Assembly: GCF_028368975.1 (NCBI RefSeq) | Contig: NZ_JAQNDM010000002.1 | Location: forward strand, 3,466,425-3,530,424 | Direction: 5' to 3' | DNA from: Stigmatella ashevillena | GTDB taxonomy: Bacteria > Myxococcota > Myxococcia > Myxococcales > Myxococcaceae | Length of the DNA stretch: 64,000 nucleotides | Shown: one piece after another, positions 46,101-56,129 of the stretch | Layout of the letters: every line of letters starts with the position of its first letter | Numbering within the stretch: the stretch's first letter is position 1 | Made by a program: the position numbers and the translations under genes | The notes under the pieces: model-generated | Told to the model about the DNA's origin: nothing | Database searches by the model: none | Seen by the model: only the letters and a program-made list of their open reading frames with translations

Positions 46101-47440
46101 CGGCCCACCAGCAGGGAGCCCGTCGCCGTCCAAGTGTCCTTCTCCGGATCATAGATTTCTGCACTTGCGATGCCGGCCGCTCCCCCTGCCACCAAAACCT
46201 TGCCTGATGGCAGCAACGTGGCGGTATGTCCATTGTGAGAGGCATTCTGGAAACCTGTCTGTTTCCATTTCCCTGTCGTTGGATCGAAGATCTGCCCACC
46301 AGCGGCTCCCACCACCAGCACTTTGCCCGAGACCAGCAGCGTCGCCGTATGGCCGACAAGAACGAAAGGCATGGGATCTACTTGACTCCACTTTCCGGTC
46401 GCGGGGTCATACACCTCTGCGGAGGATGTTCCAGCTGCGGATCCCCCTGTCACCAAGACCTTGCCCGTGGGCAACAGCGTTGCCGTGTGAGAATTGCGCG
46501 CCATGCCCATGGCACCTGTGGCCATCCAGACCCCAGCGGCCGGATCATAGAGTTCGGCCGTTGCCCCCGAGCCACCGGCCGCGAGTACCTTTCCTGTGAG
46601 CAACAACGTCGCGGTGTGCTCGGAGCGAGTGACCGCCGGAGACGCTGTGGAGGACCATCCCGGATCCACCACAATGGGCCCACGCAAGCCCTCTAAGGGA
46701 AGCGACATCTCCATGCGAAGCGTTCCGCCCGCGAGGGCATACCGTGGCAAGGGATCTTCCGCCTGCGGGATGCGGTCTCCATTGACCAGACGCATGTCGC
46801 CCGCGCGGGAGTGGCCCTGGGCATCACGGGCCACCAGGGCGTGCAGACGAAGGACCGCGACGCCAGATGCATCCAGAAACTCAAGCCACTCGCCAGCGTC
46901 TCGCATCTCCGGAATTCCTTCAGGGACCGCCACCGTGAGGTGCTGCCGGTACACACCTTCGGTTTCCTTGAGCACCACGTATTCTTCCACCCGGTGCGTC
47001 ACCCAACGGCCCGCCGCGTCCTCCCGCCAATCTCCCACAGGGGTCCAGAACCGCTCAGGGCCATAGAAAACCACCCCTTCGCGATCGCTCCGGTTTGCCG
47101 CGGATGAGGCCTCCTGCATCACGGAAAAGAGGTGCCCTCCAGCCTCAATCTTCATGGCCTCCCCCATAGAGGGCGGAAACGACACCCGCAGCGCCCGTTC
47201 CTCACGGCCCAATCCCGCTGGGGTAGCAGGGGTCTTGGATGACTCGGAATGCTCAGGGAAGTACGCCCGCGCCAATGCCAGGGAATGGTGCTCGCCTGCC
47301 TGCCACCTCCAGGCCTCCACCGCCGCTTTGGCCTGCGTGTGCGAACCATTGGGGTCCGCCTCGGACCGCTCGCTCGAACACCCCCAGGCTCCCCACATCA
47401 CCACCAGAACGAACAATTGCTTGACGCAATGCCTTTTCAT
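43193..47440 (-). CDS. Kelch-repeat and Ig-like surface lipoprotein with MYXO-CTERM-like tail
   Basis: A 1415-residue exported protein. ATG 47440 has an AGGA site nine bases upstream and starts a signal ending in lipobox GAWGC (Cys22). About fourteen kelch repeats follow (about residues 285-930), each with HTATLLPSGKVLVAGG then AELYDP, forming one or two beta-propellers; then a galactose-oxidase-type Ig domain, three tandem cadherin-like repeats (DGDxLxxxVVTPPxxGTLSG), a fibronectin-III-like domain and a C-terminal GGCSTSG, hydrophobic helix and SSSRRVR tail that resembles the MYXO-CTERM sorting signal. It is 192 bases upstream of the kinase gene. Confidence 0.88.
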   Translation of the reverse strand: MKRHCVKQLFVLVVMWGAWGCSSERSEADPNGSHTQAKAAVEAWRWQAGEHHSLALARAYFPEHSESSKTPATPAGLGREERALRVSFPPSMGEAMKIEAGGHLFSVMQEASSAANRSDREGVVFYGPERFWTPVGDWREDAAGRWVTHRVEEYVVLKETEGVYRQHLTVAVPEGIPEMRDAGEWLEFLDASGVAVLRLHALVARDAQGHSRAGDMRLVNGDRIPQAEDPLPRYALAGGTLRMEMSLPLEGLRGPIVVDPGWSSTASPAVTRSEHTATLLLTGKVLAAGGSGATAELYDPAAGVWMATGAMGMARNSHTATLLPTGKVLVTGGSAAGTSSAEVYDPATGKWSQVDPMPFVLVGHTATLLVSGKVLVVGAAGGQIFDPTTGKWKQTGFQNASHNGHTATLLPSGKVLVAGGAAGIASAEIYDPEKDTWTATGSLLVGRYHHTATLLPTGKVLITGGYPFTYASELYDPETGKWSATAASTLLKYVHTATLLPTGKVLVTGGLYNSAIRDAVEIYDPVMGTWSIGAAMAAGRYNHTATLLPSGLVLITGWHATSELYDPGAGGWSATGALQSARTGFTLTVLPSGNVLAAGGNTGAGPSSSAEVYDAKTRLWKATMGMSVPRDGHTATLLPAGKVLVVGGSSGNTFLDDAELYESVTSSWTPTGLLTKARSWHTATLLPSGQVLVAGGRNSEGALSSAELYEPLTGAWRSAGSLALARSHHTAVLLSSGKVLVAGGLGAAGTLASAELYDPVSNTWSTLLAMGTSRAQHRAVRLASGKVLVVGGFLGSTALRSAELYDPQTQLWSQTASLEHARALHTATLLPSGRVVVSGGSNGAGEVYSAAEVYDPVLAKWGRVGPLEMTRAGHQSVLLPTARVLTAGGFNSGLLSSSELYEDTGASDAWRPVLHLPQVLRPGATTLLSGVGFQGVSAGSNGSSRDSPGAIPLSFLVSTEGGSPVQLVSEAFSPVSLKVQVPSVAVGSYLLFVSSNGVAGGRMVRVTQDNRTPVAQAVSVTTTRRKPAAVVLQATDLDGDILEYVVVTPPTKGTLSGSVDRLIYTPGDTAVGNDTFTYKVHDGEAESNVATVSLVISNASPSGEPQAVYLPKGQAGSVTLRATDPDGDVLTYTVVTPPQNGTLSGTAPGLLYTPRPGFVGTDSFTFKASDGLTASPIVPVSLWVLNASPVAQALSFQTSAGTPVAVTLRATDADGDALTFGVVTPPVHGSLSGSPPALLYTPEPGYTGPDSFTYQASDGMSTSREAEVVLEMSEQVPNRAPAIPRLSAGEAQAGADGRMVLSWQASTDAEGDAVLYRIELLQEGAVVSQLSSASPSLILPSTLPEGVYQWRVEAVDAHGHGSGYSELQSLVITHDVLGDGPPVAGGCSTSGAGGGVFLALWALLALARSSSRRVR

Positions 47441-47656
47441 GCCAGTCATTCCTAGGCAAAAGTGTTCAATCGTCAACATTTTGCCTGAAGGCGAACCAGA
47501 CATGTAGCGAGGTGGCTTATGGAAACGTGCTGAGTAGAGGGTTCTTTTGACGACGGAGGGAGAATCTCCGCAGGATTGCCCCACGCCCACCGCCGTCAGG
47601 CGAAAGCCTGGACCCACCGGGATTCAAGGGATTGCTTCACACAGACAGAGAGGGCC

Positions 47657-48781
47657 ATGCCATCCGCCATTCAGTGGGGAATTCTCGGAACGGGAAACAT
47701 CGCAAGCCAATTCGCGGAAGGTCTGCGCATGCTCCCAGACGCCGGGTTGCTCGCCGTCGGCTCTCGCAGCCGCGCCAGCGCGGACGCATTTGCCAGCGCC
47801 CACGGTGTTCCCCACGCCTATGACAGCTACGAAGCACTGGTGCGAGACCCGAATGTGGATGTGATTTACATCGCCACGCCCAACCATCTGCACAAGGAAA
47901 ACAGCCTGCTCTGCCTGAACCATGGCAAGGCCGTGCTGTGCGAGAAACCCTTCACGCTCGACGCCGAGGAGGCCGCCCTCGTCGTCCATACGGCGAGGGT
48001 GAAAAGGCTGTTCTGCATGGAAGGAATGTGGAACCGGTTCGTCCCCATCATGCGCGAGTTGGACGCGCTGCTGCGCATCGGAGCCATCGGGGATATCCGA
48101 ATGCTCGACGCGAACCTGGGGTTCCCCTTCGAGTTCAATCCGCACCACCGGGTCTTTGCCCCCGCCCTCGGCGGCGGTGCGCTGCTGGATCTGGGCGTCT
48201 ACCCTGTCTCTCTCGCCCTCTGGTTGTTCGGTCGGCCCACGCGCATCATCAGTCATGCGGTCATGGGAACGACGGGCGTGGACGAGCAGGTGTCCATCCT
48301 CCTGGGCTTCGCAGAGGGACGGCAGGCCACGCTCACCTCCAGCGTGCGTACCCCCATGCAGAACGATGCGGTCTTCATGGGAACCCAGGGAATGATCCAT
48401 CTCCACGCGCCCCTCTATCGCCCCGAGACGCTCACGCGGATCTCCACACGCAAGCACGGCGAGGCAGTCCCCTCACGTCCTCGGGCAGGGCTCCAGCGGC
48501 TCATCCAGCACCCGTTGCTTCGCAGGCTGCGAGAGCAAAGCACCCTTCAGCCCCCCAAACCCCTCACGCTCAAAGTGCTGGGCAACGGCTACGCGCACGA
48601 AGCCGCCGAGGTGATGCGATGCATGCGAGAGGGACTTCTGGAAAGCCCCTTCATGCCGCTCAATGATACGCTGCTCGTCATGCAAACGATGGATGCCATC
48701 CGCGGGGAATGGCGCCGTGCGTCCGAGTTCGAGGGCGTTCCGGCCCAGCCACGGCGAGACCCACCCGCTGGGAACGCTTGA
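47657..48781 (+). CDS. Gfo/Idh/MocA-family NAD(P)-dependent sugar oxidoreductase
   Basis: A 374-residue oxidoreductase. The nucleotide motif GILGTGNIASQFAEGL is at residues 8-23, and VLCEKPFTLDAEEA with the family EKP lysine near 98; GALLDLGVYPVSLALWLFG holds the catalytic region. The form is like dimeric dihydrodiol/D-xylose dehydrogenases. ATG 47657 follows agagagggcc; the longer in-frame upstream reading has no good leader. The next gene starts one base after its stop, so a sugar-acid or polyol substrate imported by that transporter is possible. Confidence 0.88.
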   Translation: MPSAIQWGILGTGNIASQFAEGLRMLPDAGLLAVGSRSRASADAFASAHGVPHAYDSYEALVRDPNVDVIYIATPNHLHKENSLLCLNHGKAVLCEKPFTLDAEEAALVVHTARVKRLFCMEGMWNRFVPIMRELDALLRIGAIGDIRMLDANLGFPFEFNPHHRVFAPALGGGALLDLGVYPVSLALWLFGRPTRIISHAVMGTTGVDEQVSILLGFAEGRQATLTSSVRTPMQNDAVFMGTQGMIHLHAPLYRPETLTRISTRKHGEAVPSRPRAGLQRLIQHPLLRRLREQSTLQPPKPLTLKVLGNGYAHEAAEVMRCMREGLLESPFMPLNDTLLVMQTMDAIRGEWRRASEFEGVPAQPRRDPPAGNA

Positions 48782-48782
48782 C

Positions 48783-49691
48783 ATGACCGCGCAGCAGTTC
48801 GTGCTGAGCCTCGTGCTGGCGGTGATGGTGTTTTCAGTCGCGCTGGAGCTGCGCGTCGAAGACTTCCGCCGTGTCGCGCGGATGCCGCGCAGCGTGGTCT
48901 GCGGCTTGATTCCCCAGTTCATCCTGCTGCCGGTCGGCACCTGGGTGGCCACGCTCCTGCTCAACCTGCCACCCAATACCGAAACGGCCATGCTCCTCGT
49001 GGCGGCCTGCCCCGGTGGCAGCCTCAGCAACGTCATCACGCATTACGGCCGTGGCAACACGGCGCTCTCGGTCAGCATCTCCGCCGTGGCCAGCCTGCTC
49101 GCGCTGGTGCTCACACCGCTCAATTTTGGATGGATGGTGGCCACCAATCCGGCAACCTCCTCATGGCTGCGCGCGCTGGAAATCGACCCCCAGGGAATCT
49201 GGCTCAGCCTCGCGCTCATTCTGGCGGCGCCGATGACCCTGGGCCTGCTGCTCCGTCACAGGCTGCCAGACACCACCGCCAGGATTCAGAAGCCCCTGGC
49301 GAACTTCAGCCTGCTCGCGCTGCTCGCCTTCATTGTCCTGGGGTTGATCCGCGAGCGCCACCTGCTGACAGCGGAGATCGCACCGCAGCTCATCCTGGTA
49401 GTGCTGCATAACGCGGCCGGACTCGTATTCGGTTGGCTCTCAGCGGTGACGATGCAGTTACCGGAGAGCGACCGCCGCGCCGTGATGATCGAAGGGGGCA
49501 TGCAGAACTCGGGGCTGGCGCTGGGAATCATCGCGGTCCAGTTCCAGGCCGATCTGGGCATGGTCATCATCGCCAGCCTGTGGGGCATCTGGCACATCGT
49601 GTCCGGGATGGCGCTGGCGATCCTGTGGCGGCGCAAAGATGCCCGGGCGGCCGAGGCTACCCGGGTGCCTCACACAGCACATGGTCCGTGA
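48783..49691 (+). CDS. BASS-family (bile acid:sodium symporter-like) transporter
   Basis: A 302-residue membrane protein with about nine to ten hydrophobic helices. Family hallmarks are LLVAACPGGSLSNVITHYGRGN (the crossover helix motif near residues 72-93) and MIEGGMQNSGLALGIIAV (second crossover, near 233-250), which form the sodium sites in this fold. Substrates range from organic anions to 2-oxo acids. It is one base downstream of the oxidoreductase gene and therefore probably coupled with it. Confidence 0.88.
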   Translation: MTAQQFVLSLVLAVMVFSVALELRVEDFRRVARMPRSVVCGLIPQFILLPVGTWVATLLLNLPPNTETAMLLVAACPGGSLSNVITHYGRGNTALSVSISAVASLLALVLTPLNFGWMVATNPATSSWLRALEIDPQGIWLSLALILAAPMTLGLLLRHRLPDTTARIQKPLANFSLLALLAFIVLGLIRERHLLTAEIAPQLILVVLHNAAGLVFGWLSAVTMQLPESDRRAVMIEGGMQNSGLALGIIAVQFQADLGMVIIASLWGIWHIVSGMALAILWRRKDARAAEATRVPHTAHGP

Positions 49692-50415
49692 TGTAGGTCC
49701 CCATGAGCGGCGTGCCATCCTCCCGGGAGTGGTACTCGTGCCACCAGCGCGCTGCCTGCCAGAGAGCCTCTGGGCAGCTCGACGCGCTGGCGATCCCCGG
49801 CGTCAGCTCGAAGCCCGCGGCCCCGATGACCGTCTCCACCATGACCGCGGAGGGCAGGCCCTGGCCATCCAGCAACGGATTGCCTGCCCGGCCCGCGCCC
49901 CACACGTACGGCAACCACCGCGTCACCAGGTCCACCGCATCCACCACCGCGCGCTGGTGCATGAATTGATGGAGCGCATCGCGCACCGGCTCCGGCTCTA
50001 TCGGAACGTGAACCAAGCCGATGTTCGGAAAGCGCCGCGCATCGTCATAGTGGCGCAGGTTCGCACGCTGCACCCCGTTCGTCTTCGGCGGATATCCAAA
50101 CCCCCCCGATGGATCCAGAGAGAGCTCCCAGGCCCGCGCTGCGGCAGCGTCTTCGGTCCCCGGCTCCACCAGGACCACGTGGGACCAGGAACTGGGCGTC
50201 AGGTCATGCCTCGCGTGCGACTGCGCCACCCGCAGCCGGAAGGAGATGGGATCCGTCCCCCCCAACAGCAGCAGCATGGGCCCGGCCCCGGCTCTCTTGC
50301 CCTTGGACTTCAGCGCGCGCTGAAGCCAGGCGAGGTTGGTCTGATTGCGTGCGCGCGGTTGCTCGAGGAAGTGGGGGTTGGGCGTAGCGGTGGGAGAGAT
50401 GCGGATATCCAGCAT
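49657..50415 (-). CDS. Hypothetical protein, possible divergent NlpC/P60-type (permuted) fold
   Basis: A 252-residue cytoplasmic protein with no clear family. Two stretches recall permuted NlpC/P60 proteins: SSWSHVVLVEPGTED near residues 74-88 (His position) and SAVMVETVIGAAGFELTPG near 190-208, which corresponds to the usual CSxxVxxxxxxAGxDLxPG but with Ser-Ala in place of the catalytic Cys-Ser. If that reading is right, it is catalytically changed or inactive. The relation is weak and based on eye alone. Its 3' end overlaps the transporter gene by 35 bases on the opposite strand; upstream is the PhoD-like gene, 11 bases away. Confidence 0.6.
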   Translation of the reverse strand: MLDIRISPTATPNPHFLEQPRARNQTNLAWLQRALKSKGKRAGAGPMLLLLGGTDPISFRLRVAQSHARHDLTPSSWSHVVLVEPGTEDAAAARAWELSLDPSGGFGYPPKTNGVQRANLRHYDDARRFPNIGLVHVPIEPEPVRDALHQFMHQRAVVDAVDLVTRWLPYVWGAGRAGNPLLDGQGLPSAVMVETVIGAAGFELTPGIASASSCPEALWQAARWWHEYHSREDGTPLMGTYITDHVLCEAPG

Positions 50416-50426
50416 GGCGGGCCTCG

Positions 50427-51875
50427 CTAGCGGTGGCGGAGGACGAAGGGTGCGACGACATTGGGGGGGGTGCCAGGAACCAGGGGGAAGAAGCGCGGCG
50501 TCACTTCGATGCTGTCCCCATGGCGCCGGAAGGACAGCAGACCCACCTGGTTGCCCCGGTGGCGGTAGAGCGTGCTGACCGAGAAGGGGCCCTTCGTGCC
50601 CTCCACCTCCAGGATGCCGCTCATGATGGTGGCGTCATGGTGCCGGTACCACCGGTTCTTGCGCTGTGCGAAGAATCGACTCACCGCGCTCATCTGGTCA
50701 GCGACCGGCGTGGTCACCAACGAGGTGGGCGAGCAGATGACCTCGAACATGTTCGCCGAAGCCCCCAGCGCATCCCGGGGCGTCAGCCGCAACACCCGGC
50801 CCCAGTGCATGTCCCCCGTGATGAGCAACACGTCTCCCCCCTGGCGCAGCAACCGGTCCAGCTCACCAGCAAGGAAGGGGAAGTCGCCATAGTTGTTCAT
50901 CGTCGAGTCCCCCCAGTGTCGGCTGAAGTTGCCAGCCTTGGGCATGAGCAGGGACTGACCGGTGACAAAGACGCCCAGCCTCTTCTCCTGGATGCAGCGC
51001 GACACCCACGCCGACAGCGTCTCGCGCGCCTCGGGCGTCATGGTGCCCTTGAAGTCCGCATCCCGCCAGGAGCGGGAATCCAAGAGAAAAAAGGAGAGCG
51101 GTTCCACATCGAACTGGATGGGCGTGCCCACGGGCGTGGGCGCCACATGTTGGAAGTGGCCATAGAACATGCGCGCCGCATCCCCCCACGCCTCTCGCCC
51201 GGGAGCCGTCCAGGTGTTCTGGAGCTGTGCCGCGGGCATGGGGAAGTTGTTCCAGTAGTCGTGATCGTCCGGGACGCACGCATACGGCGCGCTGTGAATC
51301 ACATTGTAGTAGGCGCTCTTGTCGAACCAGTTGCGCACATAGTCCGCCTCGAACTTGCGGGCCATCACCGGGCGCTGCTCGGACATGGACTTGAGCGCTG
51401 GCAAGTCCAGGTACACCTGATCTCCGGTGAGCAACAACAGGTCCGGCGTGAACCCGCGGAGGATGTTCTCCATGGAGGTGCCCGCCATCCCCGTCTTGTC
51501 CTCCTCCCAGTGGAAGCAGGAAGCCAGTAACAGCTGGAAGGCACTGGTCAGTCCGGTGGGAACCGAGGGAGGCAACTGCCGAAGAGCAGCCGTGACAGGG
51601 GGCGCTCCCGCCACGCTCACCCCCACCTGGAAGGACTGGGAGAGGCGCGCGTCCACGATGAAGTCATAGAGGCCCGCGAACATGCGGGGCGTCTCGCTTC
51701 CCAGGAACGGACCGGAGCGGACGCTCTGCAAGGGACGAAGCGCCTCGGGCGACGCACGCTGGCCATTGAGGCTCCAGGCCAGGGAGGGCACGGCAGTGTG
51801 CTCCCGAACCCCCAGCCAGACCCGAAGGCGGCCAGCCCTGGCAGCGCATGCATGGAGGACAACGCTCTCACTCAT
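50427..51875 (-). CDS. PhoD-like metallophosphatase
   Basis: A 482-residue PhoD-family phosphatase or phosphodiesterase. Metal-binding motifs are in order: ASCFHWEED, LLLLTGDQVYLDLP, VPDDHDYWNNF, and the C-terminal TGDMHWGRVL. Unlike typical PhoD it has no Tat signal, so it is probably cytoplasmic or released by another route. The first 110 residues form a beta-sandwich-like domain. It may be co-transcribed with the smaller gene just downstream on the same strand. Confidence 0.85.
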   Translation of the reverse strand: MSESVVLHACAARAGRLRVWLGVREHTAVPSLAWSLNGQRASPEALRPLQSVRSGPFLGSETPRMFAGLYDFIVDARLSQSFQVGVSVAGAPPVTAALRQLPPSVPTGLTSAFQLLLASCFHWEEDKTGMAGTSMENILRGFTPDLLLLTGDQVYLDLPALKSMSEQRPVMARKFEADYVRNWFDKSAYYNVIHSAPYACVPDDHDYWNNFPMPAAQLQNTWTAPGREAWGDAARMFYGHFQHVAPTPVGTPIQFDVEPLSFFLLDSRSWRDADFKGTMTPEARETLSAWVSRCIQEKRLGVFVTGQSLLMPKAGNFSRHWGDSTMNNYGDFPFLAGELDRLLRQGGDVLLITGDMHWGRVLRLTPRDALGASANMFEVICSPTSLVTTPVADQMSAVSRFFAQRKNRWYRHHDATIMSGILEVEGTKGPFSVSTLYRHRGNQVGLLSFRRHGDSIEVTPRFFPLVPGTPPNVVAPFVLRHR

Positions 51876-52038
51876 GCGGACCTCTTGGCGGCCCCCGGCG
51901 TCCGAGCCGCATCACATGCATTAACATGGGGCCACGGCCCCGGCATACCCTTGCCGCGCCGCGCCATTGTTCCTAGGGGACAGAGAGACGGCACGGCCCA
52001 CTGGACAGTGTCACCTTCCCCCCATACGAGGACGCAGC

Positions 52039-53940
52039 ATGCCTCAAGAGCCTCTTCACATCGCCACGGACTTCCCATCCCCCTCACTGGAGGAATGGCG
52101 TCGACTCGTGGACAAAGACCTGAAGGGCAAACCCTTCGCGTCGCTCCAGTCGACGCTTGAGGGTGGCCTGTCACTGCAGCCCCTCTACACGCAGCAGGAG
52201 GCCACCGCGAGCCCGCCCCCCGAGCCCCCTGGGGTCGCACCCTACCGGCGGGGCACCCACTCGCTGGGCCTCAGCGAAGGTGGGTGGATGGTCTGCCAGG
52301 AGTATACCGGGCCCGATGTGGCGCTCGCCGCAGAAGCCCTCCGGGTAGACCTCGAGCGAGGTGCCCAGGGCGTGTGGCTGTGCCTGGGCGAGGCACACGG
52401 GATTCACCTGGCACAAGCAGATGGGATGGAGCGGCTGCTCGCCCACGTTCCCCTGGCCCAGACGCCGGTTCACCTCGAACCCGAGGCGGATGTGCTGTCC
52501 CCCACCGCCCTCTTGTTTCGCGCCGCCGAGCACGCGCGCGTCCCCCGCGAGGCCCTCCGTGGCTGCCTCGGCATCGACCCGCTCGGCACCCTGGCCCGCC
52601 AGGGCTCGCTGCCCCGTGGGGTCGAGGCGACGCTGGCCGAGGCCGCGCCTCTCGTCGCGTCGCTGCGCCAGGGGGCTCCCGGACTGCGTGCGCTGCTCGT
52701 CTCGACACGCGCCTACGCGGATGCGGGTGCCACCTCCGTGCACGAACTCGCGTGGGCCATCGCCACGGGTGTGGAGTACCTGAGGGGGCTGGAGCGCTCC
52801 GGAGTCCCACCCGAGGAGGCGGCACGCTCGGTACAATTCGCGCTGTCGGCCGGAGGTCAGTTCTTCCCTGAGATTGCCAAGCTCCGGGCGGCGCGGCTGT
52901 TGTGGTCCAAGGCCGTTGCCGCCTCGGGCGGCTCGCTTGAAGCACAGGCCATGCGGCTGCACGCCCGAACCTCGAGCACGACCAAGACCCAACGCGACCC
53001 CTGGGTGAACATCCTGCGCGCCACCGCCGAGTCATTCGCCGCGGTGGTCGCAGGCGCGGACAGCGTGAGCACCTCGCCCTTCGACGAGGCACTCGGAACG
53101 CCGGACGAAGGGGCCCGCCGTCTGGCGCGCAACACCCAGCTCATCCTGCGTGACGAGTCGAGCCTCAACCGGGTCGCTGATCCCGCCGGCGGCAGCTATT
53201 ACCTCGAGCAACTCACCCAAGAGATTGCCCGCGCGGCGTGGGCGGAGTTGCAACGCATCGAAGCGCTGGGAGGCATGGCGCGGGCGCTGCTCCAGGGGGA
53301 TATCGGCCGGGTGCTCGCCGAGACGCGCACCGCGCGCGACAAGGCCGTGCGGACGCGCCGCCTGCCCATCGTGGGCGTGAGCGAATTCCCACACCTGGGC
53401 GAAGTCCCCGTGCGCCGCCCCTCCCGCCCGCCAGCGGCCCCCTCGGAGCCGGGAAAGGCGGGCCCGGAAATCCCGCCGCTTCGGCCCACGCGGGTGGCCG
53501 AGGCCTTCGAGTCGCTGCGAGATGCCAGCGACCGGTATCTCACCACCCACGGTGTCCGTCCCCGGGCTTTCATGGCGAACCTGGGCACCGTGGCGGAGCA
53601 CACCACGCGCTCGACCTGGATCGCCAATGTGCTGGCCGCAGGCGGCATCGAGGCGCGGGAGCACCACGGCTTTTCCAGTGCGGACTCGGCTGCCGCCCTC
53701 TTTGCCGAAGCGGGTACCCCGCTCGCGGTCATCTCGGGCCCGGACGCGCTCTACCCACAGTGGGTCCCCGCGCTGTGCGCCGCGCTGAAGGCCGCCGGGG
53801 CGCGCACGGTGGCAGTCGCGGGCCGTCCTGGTGAACACGAGGCCGCGTTCCGCGCCGCCGGAGCGGACCTCTTCCTCTACGCGGGGGCGGATCTGTTCGC
53901 GCTCCTGTCCTCCCTCCACCAGCAGCTCGGAGCCGCCTGA
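52039..53940 (+). CDS. mutA: Methylmalonyl-CoA mutase small (beta) subunit
   Basis: A 633-residue subunit of the mutase that interconverts methylmalonyl-CoA and succinyl-CoA. The TIM-barrel part is recognisable ([21 protein letters not shown]-like region, split as [14 protein letters not shown] near 313-326, and [17 protein letters not shown] near 398-414), while the C-terminal B12-like domain lacks the DxHxxG cobalamin motif, as is normal for the non-catalytic subunit. ATG 52039 follows a gaggac ribosome site; the upstream in-frame extension is not conserved-looking. It overlaps mutB by one base (TGATG). Confidence 0.93.
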   Translation: MPQEPLHIATDFPSPSLEEWRRLVDKDLKGKPFASLQSTLEGGLSLQPLYTQQEATASPPPEPPGVAPYRRGTHSLGLSEGGWMVCQEYTGPDVALAAEALRVDLERGAQGVWLCLGEAHGIHLAQADGMERLLAHVPLAQTPVHLEPEADVLSPTALLFRAAEHARVPREALRGCLGIDPLGTLARQGSLPRGVEATLAEAAPLVASLRQGAPGLRALLVSTRAYADAGATSVHELAWAIATGVEYLRGLERSGVPPEEAARSVQFALSAGGQFFPEIAKLRAARLLWSKAVAASGGSLEAQAMRLHARTSSTTKTQRDPWVNILRATAESFAAVVAGADSVSTSPFDEALGTPDEGARRLARNTQLILRDESSLNRVADPAGGSYYLEQLTQEIARAAWAELQRIEALGGMARALLQGDIGRVLAETRTARDKAVRTRRLPIVGVSEFPHLGEVPVRRPSRPPAAPSEPGKAGPEIPPLRPTRVAEAFESLRDASDRYLTTHGVRPRAFMANLGTVAEHTTRSTWIANVLAAGGIEAREHHGFSSADSAAALFAEAGTPLAVISGPDALYPQWVPALCAALKAAGARTVAVAGRPGEHEAAFRAAGADLFLYAGADLFALLSSLHQQLGAA

Positions 53941-56129
53941 TGCGTCCCTCCGTCCCCGACTTCTCCCGCATCGACTTCGATGCCCCCGAGACACAATCCC
54001 CTCTGCCTGAGCTCGAGGCGCAGCAGCGCCAGGCGCGAGAGGCCACGCGAAGGGCCGAACCGTGGAACACTCCCGAGGGCATCCCGGTCCACCCGGTCTA
54101 CACGATCGAGGACCTGGAAGGCGTGGAGCACTTGAGCTCGCTGCCCGGCCTGCCTCCCTTCGTGCGTGGCCCGTACGCCACCATGTACGTGCAGCAACCA
54201 TGGACCGTGCGGCAATACGCCGGGTTCTCCACGGCGGAGGCCTCCAACGCCTTCTACCGGCGCAACCTCGCGGCCGGGCAGAAGGGCCTGTCCATCGCCT
54301 TTGATCTCGCCACACACCGTGGCTACGACAGCGATCATCCTCGGGTGGCGGGCGACGTGGGCATGGCGGGCGTGGCCATCGACTCCATCAAGGACATGCG
54401 CATTCTGTTCGACCGCATCCCGCTCGATCAGATGAGCGTGTCCATGACGATGAACGGGGCGGTCCTCCCGGTGCTCGCGCTCTACGTGGTGGCGGCCGAG
54501 GAGCAAGGGGTGCGCCCCGAGCAGCTGAGCGGAACCATCCAGAACGACATCCTCAAGGAGTTCATGGTCCGCAACACGTACATCTATCCGCCCGGTCCCT
54601 CGATGCGCATCATCGGGGACATCTTCCGCTTCACGGCGGAGCGGATGCCGCGCTTCAACAGCATCAGCATCAGCGGCTACCACATGCAGGAGGCCGGGGC
54701 GACGCAGGACCTGGAGTTGGGCTACACGCTCGCGGACGGCGTGGAGTACGTGCGCGCGGGACTGGCGGCGGGCCTGGGGGTGGACGCGTTCGCGCCCCGG
54801 CTCTCGTTCTTCTGGGCCATCGGCATGAACTTCTTCATGGAGGTGGCCAAGATGCGCGCGGCCCGGATGCTTTGGGCCAAGCTCCTCAAGGGCTTCTCTC
54901 CCAAGAGCGACAAGAGTCTGGCGTTGCGCACGCACTGCCAGACCTCGGGTTGGAGCCTCACCGCCCAGGATGTGTTCAACAACGTGGTGCGCACCTGCGT
55001 GGAGGCGATGGCGGCGACGCAGGGGCACACCCAGAGCCTGCACACCAATTCGCTCGACGAAGCCATCGCGCTGCCCACCGACTTCAGCGCGCGCATCGCG
55101 CGCAACACCCAGCTGTACCTTCAACTGGAGAGTGGAACCACGCGCGTCATCGACCCCTGGGGCGGCAGCTACTACGTGGAGCGCCTCACCCATGAGCTTG
55201 CCCACAAGGCCTGGGGCCACATCCAGGAAGTGGAGGCCCTGGGCGGAATGACCAAGGCCATCGAGGCCGGGCTGCCCAAGCTGCGCATCGAGGAGGCATC
55301 GGCTCGTACCCAAGCGCGCATCGACTCGGGCCGCCAGGCCATCATCGGGGTGAACAAGTATCCGCCCGAACGTGCGGACGCGATCGAGATCCTCAAGGTG
55401 GACAACTCGGCCGTGCGCGAGGCGCAGTTGGCCCGGCTGCGCGAGCTGCGCGCGGAGCGGGACGCGGACGAGGTGCGGCGGCGGCTCGACGCACTGACCG
55501 AGGCAGGCCGACGCGGCGAAGGCAACCTGCTCGCGCTCGCCATCGACGCGGCGCGGGCCAAGGCCACGGTGGGAGAGATCAGCGACTCGCTCGAGAAGGT
55601 CTTCGGGCGCTACGAGGCCACGGTGCGCAGCGTGTCTGGGGTGTATTCGAGCGAAGCAGGCAAGAATGCCCAGGGGATTGCCGAGGCACGGGCGGGGGCG
55701 GATGCCTTCCTGGCGCGCTTCGGCCGACGGCCCCGCATCCTCATCGCGAAGATGGGACAGGACGGTCATGACCGGGGCCAGAAGGTCATCGCCACGGCAT
55801 TCGCGGATCTGGGTTTCGACGTAGACATCGGGCCGCTGTTCCAGACACCCGAGGAATCGGCGCGTCAGGCCGTAGAGAACGACGTCCACGTGGTCGGCGC
55901 CAGCTCGCTCGCCGCAGGCCACCTCACCCTGGTGCCGCAGCTCAAGCAGGCGCTCCGGGCCCTGGGGCGTGAAGACATCATGGTCGTGGTGGGGGGCGTC
56001 ATCCCCGAGCAGGACTACGAGGCGTTGTATCAGGCAGGAGCGGCCGCCATCTTTGGACCCGGCACCATCATCGCCAAGGCCGCCCTCGAGCTGCTCGACA
56101 AGCTGTCCTCCCTTCAGGAGGAGGCGTGA
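53940..56129 (+). CDS. mutB: Methylmalonyl-CoA mutase large (alpha, catalytic) subunit
   Basis: A 729-residue adenosylcobalamin enzyme. The substrate barrel has the [19 protein letters not shown] segment (near residues 80-98) with the key Tyr in the first part, [14 protein letters not shown] and [12 protein letters not shown], and the C-terminal B12 domain has [16 protein letters not shown], giving the DxHxxG lower-ligand His near residue 608. It feeds propionyl-CoA from Ile, Val and odd-chain fat to the TCA cycle, or in reverse makes methylmalonyl-CoA for polyketides. The stop overlaps the meaB start by four bases. Confidence 0.97.
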   Translation: MRPSVPDFSRIDFDAPETQSPLPELEAQQRQAREATRRAEPWNTPEGIPVHPVYTIEDLEGVEHLSSLPGLPPFVRGPYATMYVQQPWTVRQYAGFSTAEASNAFYRRNLAAGQKGLSIAFDLATHRGYDSDHPRVAGDVGMAGVAIDSIKDMRILFDRIPLDQMSVSMTMNGAVLPVLALYVVAAEEQGVRPEQLSGTIQNDILKEFMVRNTYIYPPGPSMRIIGDIFRFTAERMPRFNSISISGYHMQEAGATQDLELGYTLADGVEYVRAGLAAGLGVDAFAPRLSFFWAIGMNFFMEVAKMRAARMLWAKLLKGFSPKSDKSLALRTHCQTSGWSLTAQDVFNNVVRTCVEAMAATQGHTQSLHTNSLDEAIALPTDFSARIARNTQLYLQLESGTTRVIDPWGGSYYVERLTHELAHKAWGHIQEVEALGGMTKAIEAGLPKLRIEEASARTQARIDSGRQAIIGVNKYPPERADAIEILKVDNSAVREAQLARLRELRAERDADEVRRRLDALTEAGRRGEGNLLALAIDAARAKATVGEISDSLEKVFGRYEATVRSVSGVYSSEAGKNAQGIAEARAGADAFLARFGRRPRILIAKMGQDGHDRGQKVIATAFADLGFDVDIGPLFQTPEESARQAVENDVHVVGASSLAAGHLTLVPQLKQALRALGREDIMVVVGGVIPEQDYEALYQAGAAAIFGPGTIIAKAALELLDKLSSLQEEA

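Noticed and set aside
44786-46700. Regularly spaced similar DNA segments that might be an array
   Set aside because: They encode the kelch repeats of the minus-strand lipoprotein and follow its codon frame.
51927-51944. Palindrome ggggccacggcccc in the gap upstream of mutA
   Set aside because: Too short a loop for a stable hairpin and no repeated copy; may be chance in GC-rich DNA, so not listed as an operator.
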